Source of the DNA: Saccoglossus kowalevskii
Taxonomy: Eukaryota; Hemichordata; Enteropneusta; Harrimaniidae
DNA: 54,773 nucleotides
Reading direction: 5' to 3'
NCBI RefSeq assembly: GCF_000003605.2
Contig: NW_003126825.1
Span: 1 to 54,773, forward strand
Below the pieces are notes generated by a model. The model did not search any database. It worked only from the letters and a program-made list of their open reading frames with translations, and was not told where the DNA came from. Positions 1 to 11,829 of this stretch are shown piece after piece. The position numbers and the translations under genes were made by a program. Position 1 is the stretch's first letter; the number at the start of each line of letters is the position of its first letter.

Positions 1-60
1 AGTTCATCACATCTAGACTGACCATTCACATTTGTTTTTACCAGTCTTGGTGTAAATCAT
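1..60 (+). repeat. Left-edge divergent monomer
   Basis: The first bases read AGTTCATCACATCTAG where other units read AAATCATGACATCTAG, giving three substitutions in ten bases, more than is usual for the array. From position 11 the sequence is ordinary satellite, with a 53-bp unit caused by an extra T before ACC. This may be noisy end-of-contig sequence or true monomer variation. Confidence 0.6.
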
Positions 61-112
61 GACATCTAGACTGACTATTCACATTTGTTTTGCCAGTCTT
101 GATGTAAATCAT
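61..112 (+). repeat. Reference monomer used for position numbering
   Basis: This is a complete 52-bp unit starting at GACATCTAGA and ending at AAATCAT. It carries the T variant at position 16 and the A variant at position 42. Recurrent polymorphic positions across the array, in this numbering, are 5 (T or A), 6 (C or T), 7 (T or G, giving TCGA), 12 (T or A, giving ACAGAC), 16 (C or T), 27 (G or T), 32 (G, A or C), 38 (C or T), 41-42 (GG, GA, TA, CA or TG), 47 (A or T, giving GTAATTC) and 51 (A or C, giving AATCCTGAC). The start of the unit is arbitrary, as in any tandem repeat. Confidence 0.95.
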
Positions 113-125
113 GACATCTAGACTG
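94..125. other. 32-bp imperfect dyad spanning the monomer junction (one example of ~1,000)
   Basis: CAGTCT pairs with AGACTG, then a T-T mismatch, then GATGT pairs with ACATC, leaving an 8-base centre AAATCATG. That gives 11 of 12 pairs in a potential hairpin or cruciform. In GG-type monomers GGTGT replaces GATGT, which becomes a G-U wobble in plus-strand RNA. The dyad repeats about every 52 bp through the window, and its strength varies with the variants at positions 5, 12, 38, 41 and 42. The symmetry is directly visible. Whether it folds, or binds a dimeric protein, is inference. Confidence 0.75.
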
Positions 126-1929
126 ACCATTCACATTTGTTTTGCCAGTCTTTATGTAAATCATGACATCTAGACTGACCATTCACATGTGTTTTGCCAG
201 TCTTGGTGTAAATCATGACATCTAGACTGACCATTCACATTTGTTTTGCCAGTCTTGGTGTAAATCATGACATCTAGACAGACTATTCACATTTGTTTTG
301 CCAGTCTTGATGTAAATCATGACATCTAGTCTGACCATTCACATTTGTTTTGCCAGTCTTGGTGTAAATCATGACATCTAGACTGACCATTCACATTTGT
401 TTTGCCAGTCTTCATGTAAATCATGACATCTAGACTGACTATTCACATTTGTTCTTACCAGTCTTGGTGTAAATCATGACATCTAGACAGACTATTCACA
501 TTTGTTTTGCCAGTCTTGATGTAAATCATGACATCTAGACTGACCATTCACATTTGTTTTGCCAGTCTTCATGTAAATCATGACATCTAGACTGACTATT
601 CACATTTGTTTTGCCAGTCTTGATGTAAATCATGACATCTAGACTGACCATTCACATTTGTTTTGCCAGTCTTCATGTAAATCATGACATCTAGACTGAC
701 TATTCACATTTGTTTTACCAGTCTTTGTGTAAATCATGACATCTAGACTGACTATTCACATTTGTTTTGCCAGTCTTCATGTAAATCATGACATCTAGAC
801 TGACTATTCACATTTGTTTTGCCAGTCTTGGTGTAAATCATGACATCGAGACTGACTATTCACATTTGTTTTTACCAGTCTTGGTGTAAATCATGACATC
901 TAGACAGACTATTCACATTTGTTTTACCAGTCTTGGTGTAAATCATGACATCTAGACTGACTATTCACATTTGTTTTACCAGTCTTGGTGTAAATCATGA
1001 CATCTAGACTGACTATTCACATTTGTTTTGCCAGTCTTTGTGTAAATCATGACATCTAGACTGACCATTCACATTTGTTTTCCCAGTTTTGGTGTAAATT
1101 ATGACATCTAGACTGACCATTCACATTTGTTTTGCCAGTCTTGATGTAAATCATGACATCTAGACTGACCATTCACATTTGTTTTCCCAGTTTTGGTGTA
1201 AATCATGACATCTAGACTGACCATTCACATTTGTTTTGCCAGTCTTGGTGTGAATCATGTCATCTAGACTGACCATTCACATTTGTTTTGCCAGTCTTGA
1301 TGTAAATCATGACAACTAGACTGACCATTCACATTTATTTTGCCAGTCTTGGTGTGAATCATGACATCTAGACTGACTATTCACATTTGTTTTGCCAGTC
1401 TTGATGTAAATCATGACATCTAGACTGACCATTCACATTTGTTTTACCAGTCTTGGTGTAAATCATGACATCTAGACTGACCATTCACATTTGTTTTACC
1501 AGTCTTGATGTAAATCATGACATCTAGACTGACTATTCACATTTGTTTTGCCAGTCTTGGTGTAAATCATGACATCTAGACTGACCATTCACATTTGTTT
1601 TACCAGTCTTTATGTAAATCATGACATCTAGACTGACCAGTCACATTTGTTTTGCCAGTCTTGATGTAAATCATGACATCTAGACTGACCATTCACATTT
1701 GTTTTCCCAGTTTTGGTGTAAATCATGACATCGAGACTGACTATTCACATTTGTTTTACCAGTTTTGGTGTAAATCATGACATCTAGACTGACCATTCAC
1801 ATTTGTTTTGCCAGTCTTTATGTAAATCATGACATCTAGACTGACCATTCACATTTATTTTGCCAGTTTGATGTAAATCATGACATCTAGACTGACCATT
1901 CACATTTGTTTTACCAGTCTTGATGTAAA

Positions 1930-2290
1930 TCATGACATCTAGACTGACTATTCACATTTGTTTTGCCAGTCTTGATGTAAATCATGACATCTAGACTGAC
2001 CATTCACATTTGTTTTGCCAGTCTTTATGTAAATCATGACATCTAGACTGACCATTCACATGTGTTTTGCCAGTCTTGGTGTAAATCATGACATCTAGAC
2101 TGACCATTCACATTTGTTTTGCCAGTCTTGGTGTAAATCATGACATCTAGACAGACTATTCACATTTGTTTTGCCAGTCTTGATGTAAATCATGACATCT
2201 AGTCTGACCATTCACATTTGTTTTGCCAGTCTTGGTGTAAATCATGACATCTAGACTGACTCTTCACATTTGTTTTGCCAGTCTTCATGT
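1930..2290 (+). repeat. Partial cassette A
   Basis: A run of units with the order TTTATG, ACATGTGTTTTGCC, TTGGTG, ACAGAC and CTAGTCTGACC repeats the start of cassette A (compare 120-400). It breaks off before the GTTCTTACCA unit and passes into GACTCTTCAC and TCATGTACATC units, followed by the T-rich ATTTTTGTTACC unit near 2,318. Confidence 0.75.
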
Positions 2291-5200
2291 ACATCATGAC
2301 ATCTAGACAGACTATTCACATTTTTGTTACCAGTCTTGGTGTAAATCATGACATCTAGACTGACTATTCACATTTGTTTTACCAGTCTTTATGTAAATCA
2401 TGACATCTAGACTGACCATTCACATTTGTTTTACCAGTCTTGATGTAAATCATGACATCTAGACAGACTATTCACATTTGTTTTGCCAGTCTTGGTGTAA
2501 ATCATGACATCTAGACTGACCATTCACATTTGTTTTACCAGTCTTGGTGTAAATCATGACATCTAGACTGACCATTCACATTTGTTTTGCCAGTCTTGAT
2601 GTAAATCATGACATCTAGACTGACCATTCACATTTGTTTTGCCAGTCTTGGTGTAAATCATGACATCTAGACTGACTATTCACATTTGTTTTACCAGTCT
2701 TGGTGTAAATCATGACATCGAGACTGACTATTCACATTTGTTTTGCCAGTTTTGGTGTAAATCATGACATCTAGACTGACCATTCACATTTGTTTTACCA
2801 GTCTTGATGTAAATCATGACATCTAGACAGACTATTCACATTTGTTTTGCCAGTTTTGGTGTAAATCATGACATCGAGACTGACCATTCACATTTGTTTT
2901 GCCAGTCTTGGTGTGAATCATGACATCTAGACTGACTATTCACATTTGTTTTGCCAGTCTTGATGTAAATCATGACATCTAGACTGACTATTCACATTTG
3001 TTTTACCAGTCTTGGTGTAAATCATGACATCTAGACTGACTATTCACATTTGTTTTACCAGTCTTTATGTAAATCATGACATCTAGACTGACCATTCACA
3101 TTTGTTTTGCCAGTCTTGATGTAAATCATGACATCTAGACTGACCATTCACATTTGTTTTGCCAGTCTTGATGTAAATCATGACATCTAGACTGACCATT
3201 CACATTTGTTTTGCCAGTCTTGATGTTAATCATGACATCTAGACTGACCATTCACATTTGTTTTGCCAGTCTTTATGTAAATCATGACAACTAGACTGAC
3301 CATTCACATTTGTTTTGCCAGTCTTGATGTAAATCATGACATCTAGACTGACCATTCACATTTGTTTTGCCAGTCTTGGTGTAAATCATGACATCTAGAC
3401 TGACTATTCACATTTGTTTTGCCAGTTTTGGTGTAAATCATGACATCTAGACTGACTATTCACAATTGTTTTGCCAGTCTTGATGTAAATCATGACATCT
3501 AGACTGACTATTCACATTTGTTTTACCAGTCTTTATGTAAATCATGACAACTAGACTGACCATTCACATTTGTTTTGCCAGTCTTGATGTAAATCATGAC
3601 ATCTAGACTGACCATTCACATTTGTTTTGCCAGTTTTGATGTAAATCATGACAATTAGACTGACTATTCACATTTTTTTTACCAGTTTTGGTGTAATTCA
3701 TGACATCTAGACTGACCATTCACATTTGTTTTGCCAGTCTTGATGTAAATCATGACATCTAGACTGACTATTCACATTTGTTTTGCCAGTCTTGATGTAA
3801 ATCATGACATCTAGACTGACTATTCACATTTGTTTTACCAGTCTTGATGTAAATCATGACATCTAGACTGACTATTCACATTTGTTTTACCAGTCTTGAT
3901 GTAAATCATGACATCTAGACAGACTATTCACATTTGTTTTGCCAGTCTTGATGTAATTCATGACATCTAGACTGACTATTCACATTTGTTTTGCCAGTCT
4001 TGATGTAATTCATGACATCTAGACAGACTATTCACATTTGTTTTGCCAGTCTTGATGTAAATCATGACATCTAGACTGACTATTCACATTTGTTTTACCA
4101 GTTTTGATGTAAATCATGACAATTAGACTGACCATTCACATTTGTTTTGCCAGTCTTGATGTAAATCATGACAACTAGACTGACCATTCACATTTGTTTT
4201 GCCAGTCTTGATGTAAATCATGACATCTAGACTGACTATTCACATTTGTTTTACCAGTTTTGGTGTAATTCATGACATCTAGACTGACTATTCACATTTG
4301 TTTTGCCAGTATTGATGTAAATCATGACAACTAGACTGACCATTCACATTTGTTTTGCCAGTCTTGATGTAAATCATGACATCTAGACTGACTATTCACA
4401 TTTGTTTTACCAGTCTTGATGTAAATCATGACATCTAGACTGACCATTCACATTTGTTTTGCCAGTCTTGGTGTAAATCATGACATCTAGACTGACCATT
4501 CACATTTGTTTTACCAGTCTTGATGTAAATCATGACATCTAGACTGACTATTCACATTTGTTTTGCCAGTCTTGATGTAAATCATGACATCTAGACTGAC
4601 TATTCACATTTGTTTTACCAGTCTTTATGTAAATCATGACATCTAGACTGACTATTCACATTTGTTTTACCAGTCTTGATGTAAATCATGACATCTAGAC
4701 AGACTATTCACATTTGTTTTGCCAGTCTTGATGTAAATCATGACATCTAGACAGACTATTCACATTTTTTTACCAGTCTTGGTGTAAATCATGACATCTA
4801 GACTGACCATTCACATTTGTTTTACCAGTCTTGGTGTAAATCATGACATCTAGAGTGACCATTCACATTTGTTTTGCCAGTCTTGATGTAAATCATGACA
4901 TCTAGACTGACCATTCACATTTGTTTTGCCAGTCTTGGTGTAAATCATGACATCTAGACTGACTATTCACATTTGTTTTACCAGTCTTGGTGTAAATCAT
5001 GACATCGAGACTGACTATTCACATTTGTTTTGCCAGTTTTGGTGTAAATCATGACATCTAGACTGACCATTCACATTTGTTTTACCAGTCTTGATGTAAA
5101 TCATGACATCTAGACAGACTATTCACATTTGTTTTGCCAGTCTTGATGTAAATCATGACATCTAGACTGACCATTCACATTTGTTTTGCCAGTCTTGGTG

Positions 5201-6170
5201 TAAATCATGACATCTAGACTGACTATTCACATTTGTTTTACCAGTCTTTATGTAAATCATGACATCTAGACTGACCATTCACATTTGTTTTGCCAGTCTT
5301 GATGTAAATCATGACATCTAGACTGACCATTCACATTTGTTTTGCCAGTCTTTATGTAAATCATGACAACTAGACTGACCATTCACATTTGTTTTGCCAG
5401 TCTTGATGTAAATCATGACATCTAGACTGACCATTCACATTTGTTTTGCCAGTCTTGATGTAAATCATGACATCTAGACTGACCATTCACATTTGTTTTG
5501 CCAGTCTTTATGTAAATCATGACAACTAGACTGACCATTCACATTTGTTTTGCCAGTCTTGATGTAAATCATGACATCTAGACTGACCATTCACATTTGT
5601 TTTGCCAGTCTTGGTGTAAATCATGACATCTAGACTGACTATTCACATTTGTTTTGCCAGTTTTGGTGTAAATCATGACATCTAGACTGACTATTCACAT
5701 TTGTTTTGCCAGTCTTGATGTAAATCATGACATCTAGACTGACTATTCACATTTGTTTTACCAGTCTTTATGTAAATCATGACAACTAGACTGACCATTC
5801 ACATTTGTTTTGCCAGTCTTGATGTAAATCATGACATCTAGACTGACCATTCACATTTGTTTTGCCAGTCTTGGTGTAAATCATGACATCTAGACTGACT
5901 ATTCACATTTGTTTTGCCAGTTTTGGTGTAAATCATGACATCTAGACTGACCATTTACATTTGTTTTGCCAGTTTTGGTGTAAATCATGACATCTAGACT
6001 GACCATTCACATTTGTTTTGCCAGTCTTGATGTAAATCATGACATCTAGACTGACCATTCACATTTGTTTTGCCAGTCTTGGTGTAAATCATGACATCTA
6101 GACTGACTATTCACATTTGTTTTACCAGTCTTGGTGTAAATCATGACATCGAGACTGACTATTCACATTT

Positions 6171-6242
6171 GTTTGCCAGTTTTGGTGTAAATCATGACAT
6201 CTAGACTGAACCATTCACATTGTTTTTACCAGTCTTGGTGGT
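6171..6242. other. Indel cluster 1
   Basis: GTTTGCC has lost a T, CTGAACC has gained an A, CATTGTTTTTACC has a shifted T-run, and TTGGTGGTAAATC has gained a G, all within about 75 bp. Left of it the units follow the TCGAG/GCCAGTTTTGG series; right of it they follow the 9,436-9,780 series. Confidence 0.8.
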
Positions 6243-6539
6243 AAATCATGACATCTAGACTGACTATTCACATTTGTTTTGCCAGTCTTGATGTAAATCA
6301 TGACATCTAGACTGACTATTCACATTTGTTTTGCCAGTCTTGATGTAAATCATGACATCTAGACTGACCATTCACATTTGTTTTGCCAGTCTTTATGTAA
6401 ATCATGACATCTAGACTGACCATTCACATTTGTTTTGCCAGTCTTCATGTAAATCATGACATCTAGACTGACTATTCACATTTGTTTTGCCAGTTTTGAT
6501 GTAAATCATGACATCTAGACTGACCATTCACATTTGTTT

Positions 6540-7366
6540 TTACCAGTCTTGGTGTAAATCATGACATCTAGACTGACTATTCACATTTGTTTTGCCAGTC
6601 TTGATGTAAATCATGACATCTAGACTGACCATTCACATTTGTTTTGCCAGTCTTTATGTAAATCATGACATCTAGACTGACCATTCACATGTGTTTTGCC
6701 AGTCTTGGTGTAAATCATGACATCTAGACTGACCATTCACATTTGTTTTGCCAGTCTTGGTGTAAATCATGACATCTAGACAGACTATTCACATTTGTTT
6801 TGCCAGTCTTAATGTAAATCATGACATCTAGTCTGACCATTCACATTTGTTTTGCCAGTCTTGGTGTAAATCATGACATCTAGACTGACCATTCACATTT
6901 GTTTTGCCAGTCTTCATGTACATCATGACATCTAGACTGACTATTCACATTTGTTCTTACCAGTCTTGGTGTAAATCATGACATCTAGACTGACTATTCA
7001 CATTTGTTTTACCAGTCTTGGTGTAAATCATGACATCGAGACTGACTATTCACATTTGTTTTGCCAGTTTTGGTGTAAATCATGACATCTAGACTGACCA
7101 TTCACATTTGTTTTACCAGTCTTGATGTAAATCATGACATCTAGACAGACTATTCACATTTGTTTTGCCAGTCTTGATGTAAATCATGACATCTAGACTG
7201 ACCATTCACATTTGTTTTGCCAGTCTTGGTGTAAATCATGACATCTAGACTGACTATTCACATTTGTTTTACCAGTCTTGGTGTAAATCATGACATCGAG
7301 ACTGACTATTCACATTTGTTTTGCCAGTTTTGGTGTAAATCATGACATCTAGACTGACTATTCACA
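6540..7366 (+). repeat. HOR cassette D, copy 1
   Basis: The block opens like cassette A (ACATGTGTTTTGCC near 6,688, CTAGTCTGACC) but carries TCATGTACATC and then the GTTCTTACCA unit at 6,953. It continues with an alternating series of TCGAG, GCCAGTTTTGG and ACAGAC units. The same series occurs at 47,224-48,050 with a constant offset of 40,684. Part of it, from TCATGTACATC onwards, also occurs after 31,665. Confidence 0.85.
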
Positions 7367-7979
7367 TTTGTTTTACCAGTCTTGATGTAAATCATGACAT
7401 CTAGACTGACCATTCACATTTGTTTTACCAGTCTTGATGTAAATCATGACATCTAGACTGACCATTCACATTTGTTTTGCCAGTTTTGGTGTAAATCATG
7501 ACATCGAGACTGACCATTCACATTTGTTTTGCCAGTCTTGGTGTAAATCATGACATCTAGACTGACTATTCACATTTGTTTTGCCAGTTTTGGTGTAAAT
7601 CATGACATCTAGACTGACCATTTACATTTGTTTTGCCAGTTTTGGTGTAAATCATGACATCTAGACTGACTATTCACATTTGTTTTGCCAGTCTTGGTGT
7701 AAATCCTGACATCTAGACTGACTATTCACATTTGTTTTGCCAGTCTTGGTGTAAATCATGACATCTAGACTGACCATTCACATTTGTTTTACCAGTCTTG
7801 ATGTAAATCATGACATCTAGACTGACCATTCACATTTGTTTTGCCAGTCTTGGTGTAAATCATGACATCTAGACTGACTATTCACATTTGTTTTGCCAGT
7901 TTTGGTGTAAATCATGACATCTAGACTGACCATTTACATTTGTTTTGCCAGTTTTGGTGTAAATCATGACATCTAGACT

Positions 7980-8830
7980 GACTATTCACATTTGTTTTGC
8001 CAGTCTTGTTGTAAATCCTGACATCTAGACTGACTATTCACATTTGTTTTGCCAGTCTTGGTGTAAATCATGACATCTAGACTGACTATTCACATTTGTT
8101 TTGCCAGTCTTGATGTAAATCATGACATCTAGACTGACTATTCACATTTGTTTTGCCAGTCTTGGTGTAAATCCTGACATCTAGACTGACTATTCACATT
8201 TGTTTTGCCAGTCTTGGTGTAAATCATGACATCTAGACTGACTATTCACATTTGTTTTTACCAGTCTTGGTGTAAATCATGACATCTAGACTGACTATTG
8301 ACATTTTTTTTTACCAGTCTTGGTGTAAATCATGACATCTAGACTGACCATTCACATTTGTTTTGCCAGTCTTGGTGTAAATCATGACATCTAGACTGAC
8401 TATTCACATTTGTTTTGCCAGTCTTGGTGTAAATAATGACATCTAGACAGACTATTCACATTTTTTTACCAGTCTTGGTGTAAATCATGACATCTAGACT
8501 GACCATTCACATTTGTTTTGCCAGTCTTGGTGTAAATCATGACATCTAGACTAACCATTCACATTTGTTTTACCAGTCTTGATGTAAATCATGACATCTA
8601 GACTGACTATTCACATTTGTTTTGCCAGTCTTGGTGTAAATCATGACATCTAGACTGACCATTCACATTTGTTTTACCAGTCTTGATGTAAATCATGACA
8701 TCTAGACTGACTCTTCACATTTGTTTTGCCAGTCTTGGTGTAAATCATGACATCTAGACAGACTATTCACATTTTTGTTACCAGTCTTGGTGTAAATCAT
8801 GACATCTAGACTGACTATTCACATTTGTTT
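7980..8830 (+). repeat. HOR cassette E, copy 1
   Basis: The block is marked by CTTGTTGTAAATCCTGAC at about 8,005, a second AATCCTGAC unit, a T-rich tract after GACATTTT near 8,300 and ACTAACC at 8,550. It matches 33,415-34,260 at offset 25,433, which becomes 25,432 after the T-tract because of a 1-bp length change there. The opening units are also seen near 46,971-47,210. Confidence 0.8.
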
Positions 8831-9229
8831 TACCAGTCTTTATGTAAATCATGACATCTAGACTGACCATTCACATTTGTTTTGCCAGTCTTGATGTAAA
8901 TCATGACATCTAGACAGACTATTCACATTTTTTTTACCAGTCTTGGTGTAAATCATGACATCTAGACTGACCATTCACATTTGTTTTGCCAGTCTTGGTG
9001 TAAATCATGACATCTAGACTGACTATTCACATTTGTTTTGCCAGTCTTGGTGTAAATCATGACATCTAGACAGACTATTCACATTTTTTACCAGTCTTGG
9101 TGTAAATCATGACATCTAGACTGACCATTCACATTTGTTTTGCCAGTCTTGGTGTAAATCATGACATCTAGACTGACCATTCACATTTGTTTTACCAGTC
9201 TTGATGTAAATCATGACATCTAGACTGAC

Positions 9230-11411
9230 TATTCACATTTGTTTTTACCAGTCTTGGTGTAAATCATGACATCTAGACTGACCATTCACATTTGTTTTGC
9301 CAGTCTGATGTAAATCATGACATCTAGGCTGACCATTCACATTTGTTTTTACCAGTTTTGGTGTAAATCATGACATCTACACTGACTATTCACATTTGTT
9401 TTGCCAGTTTTGGTGTAAATCATGACATCTAGACTGACCATTCACATTTGTTTTTACCAGTCTTGGTGTAAATCATGACATCTAGACTGACTATTCACAT
9501 TTGTTTTGCCAGTCTTGATGTAAATCATGACATCTAGACTGACTATTCACATTTGTTTTGCCAGTCTTGATGTAAATCATGACATCTAGACTGATCATTC
9601 ACATTTGTTTTGCCAGTCTTTATGTAAATCATGACATCTAGACTGACCATTCACATTTGTTTTGCCAGTCTTCATGTAAAACATGACATCTAGACTGACT
9701 ATTCACATTTGTTTTGCCAGTTTTGATGTAAATCATGACATCTAGACTGACCATTCACATTTGTTTTTACCAGTCTTGGTGTAAATCATGACATCTAGAC
9801 TGACTATTCACATTTGTTTTGCCAGTCTTGATGTAAATCATGACATCTAGACTGACCATTCACATTTGTTTTGCCAGTCTTTATGTAAATCATGACATCT
9901 AGACTGACCATTCACATGTGTTTTGCCAGTCTTGGTGTAAATCATGACATCTAGACTGACCATTCACATTTGTTTTGCCAGTCTTGGTGTAAATCATGAC
10001 ATCTAGACAGACTATTCACATTTGTTTTGCCAGTCTTGATGTAAATCATGACATCTAGTCTGACCATTCACATTTGTTTTGCCAGTCTTGGTGTTAATCA
10101 TGACATCTAGACTGACCATTCACATTTGTTTTGCCAGTCTTCATGTAAATCATGACATCTAGACTGACTATTCACATTTGTTCTTACCAGTCTTGGTGTA
10201 AATCATGACATCTAGACAGACTATTCACATTTGTTTTGCCAGTCTTGATGTAAATCATGACATCTAGACTGACCATTCACATTTGTTTTGCCAGTCTTGG
10301 TGTAAATCATGACATCTAGACTGACCATTCTCATTTGTTTTGCCAGTCTTCATGTAAATCATGACATCTAGACTGACTATTCACATTTGTTTTGCCAGTC
10401 TTGATGTAAATCATGACATCTAGACTGACCATTCACATTTGTTTTGCCAGTCTTCATGTAAATCATGACATCTAGACTGACTATTCACATTTGTTTTACC
10501 AGTCTTTGTGTAAATCATGACATCTAGACTGACTATTCACATTTGTTTTGCCAGTCTTCATGTAAATCATGACATCTAGACTGACTATTCACATTTGTTT
10601 TGCCAGTCTTGGTGTAAATCATGACATCGAGACTGACTATTCACATTTGTTTTTACCAGTCTTGGTGTAAATCATGACATCTAGACAGACTATTCACATT
10701 TGTTTTACCAGTCTTGGTGTAAATCATGACATCTAGACTGACTATTCACATTTGTTTTACCAGTCTTGGTGTAAATCATGACATCTAGACTGACTATTCA
10801 CATTTGTTTTGCCAGTCTTTGTGTAAATCATGACATCTAGACTGACCATTCACATTTGTTTTCCCAGTTTTGGTGTAAATTATGACATCTAGACTGACCA
10901 TTCACATTTGTTTTGCCAGTCTTGATGTAAATCATGACATCTAGACTGACCATTCACATTTGTTTTCCCAGTTTTGGTGTAAATCATGACATCTAGACTG
11001 ACCATTCACATTTGTTTTGCCAGTCTTGGTGTGAATCATGACATCTAGACTGACCATTCACATTTGTTTTGCCAGTCTTGATGTAAATCATGACAACTAG
11101 ACTGACCATTCACATTTATTTTGCCAGTCTTGGTGTGAATCATGACATCTAGACTGACTATTCACATTTGTTTTGCCAGTCTTGATGTAAATCATGACAT
11201 CTAGACTGACCATTCACATTTGTTTTACCAGTCTTGGTGTAAATCATGACATCTAGACTGACCATTCACATTTGTTTTACCAGTCTTGATGTAAATCATG
11301 ACATCTAGACTGACTATTCACATTTGTTTTGCCAGTCTTGGTGTAAATCATGACATCTAGACTGACCATTCACATTTGTTTTACCAGTCTTTATGTAAAT
11401 CATGACATCTA
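9230..11411 (+). repeat. HOR cassette A, copy 2 (~2.1 kb)
   Basis: This copy contains ATCTAGGCT at about 9,322, ATCTACACTG at about 9,371, the GTTCTTACCA unit at 10,180 and the ATTCTCATTT unit at 10,327. The same markers lie at 41,678, 42,537 and 42,684, a constant offset of 32,357. It shares AAATTATGAC with copy 1 but shares the extra ATTCTCATTT unit with copy 3. After about 11,411 it runs into a series of ACC/TTGATG units and no longer matches the other copies. Confidence 0.85.
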
Positions 11412-11829
11412 GACTGACCAGTCACATTTGTTTTGCCAGTCTTGATGTAAATCATGACATCTAGACTGACTATTCACATTTGTTTTACCAGTCTTGATGT
11501 AAATCATGACATCTAGACTGACTATTCACATTTGTTTTACCAGTCTTGATGTAAATCATGACATCTAGACTGACTATTCACATTTGTTTTACCAGTCTTG
11601 ATGTAAATCATGACATCTAGACAGACTATTCACATTTGTTTTACCAGTCTTGATGTAAATCATGACATCTAGACTGACTATTCACATTTGTTTTACCAGT
11701 CTTGATGTAAATCATGACATCTAGACTGACTATTCACATTTGTTTTACCAGTCTTGGTGTAAATCATGACATCTAGACTGACTATTCACATTTGTTTTAC
11801 CAGTCTTGATGTAAATCATGACATCTAGA

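Larger units (their letters stand above)
1..1690 (+). repeat. HOR cassette A, copy 1
   Basis: This block is marked by ACATGTGTTTTGCC near 187, GTTCTTACCA at 451, AAATTATGAC near 1,098 and GACTGACCAG at 1,631. The same markers recur in order at 9,730-11,411 with offset 9,729 up to about 560 and 9,781 afterwards, because this copy lacks one 52-bp unit (the ATTCTCATTT unit seen at 10,327 and 42,684). The copies part company near 1,690. The block starts at the window edge, so its left limit is unknown. Confidence 0.85.

Noticed and set aside
61-112. Hammerhead ribozyme satellite
   Set aside because: The conserved core CTGATGA and GAAA motifs are absent from the consensus on both strands.
61-112. 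CENP-B box
   Set aside because: The consensus contains no CpG, so the TTCG...CGGG pattern cannot be present.
61-112. Telomeric or subtelomeric short repeat
   Set aside because: No TTAGGG, TTTAGGG or TTAGG runs were seen anywhere in the window.
61-112. Regulatory sites such as a CRE or forkhead motif in ATGACATC and GTAAATCA
   Set aside because: They are only partial matches to the known motifs and are repeated about 1,000 times by the satellite, with no associated gene.
94-125. Rho-independent terminator or microRNA-like precursor
   Set aside because: The 32-bp dyad is AT-rich with a mismatch, has no adjoining stem-specific U-run, and occurs in essentially every monomer, so it is a property of the satellite.
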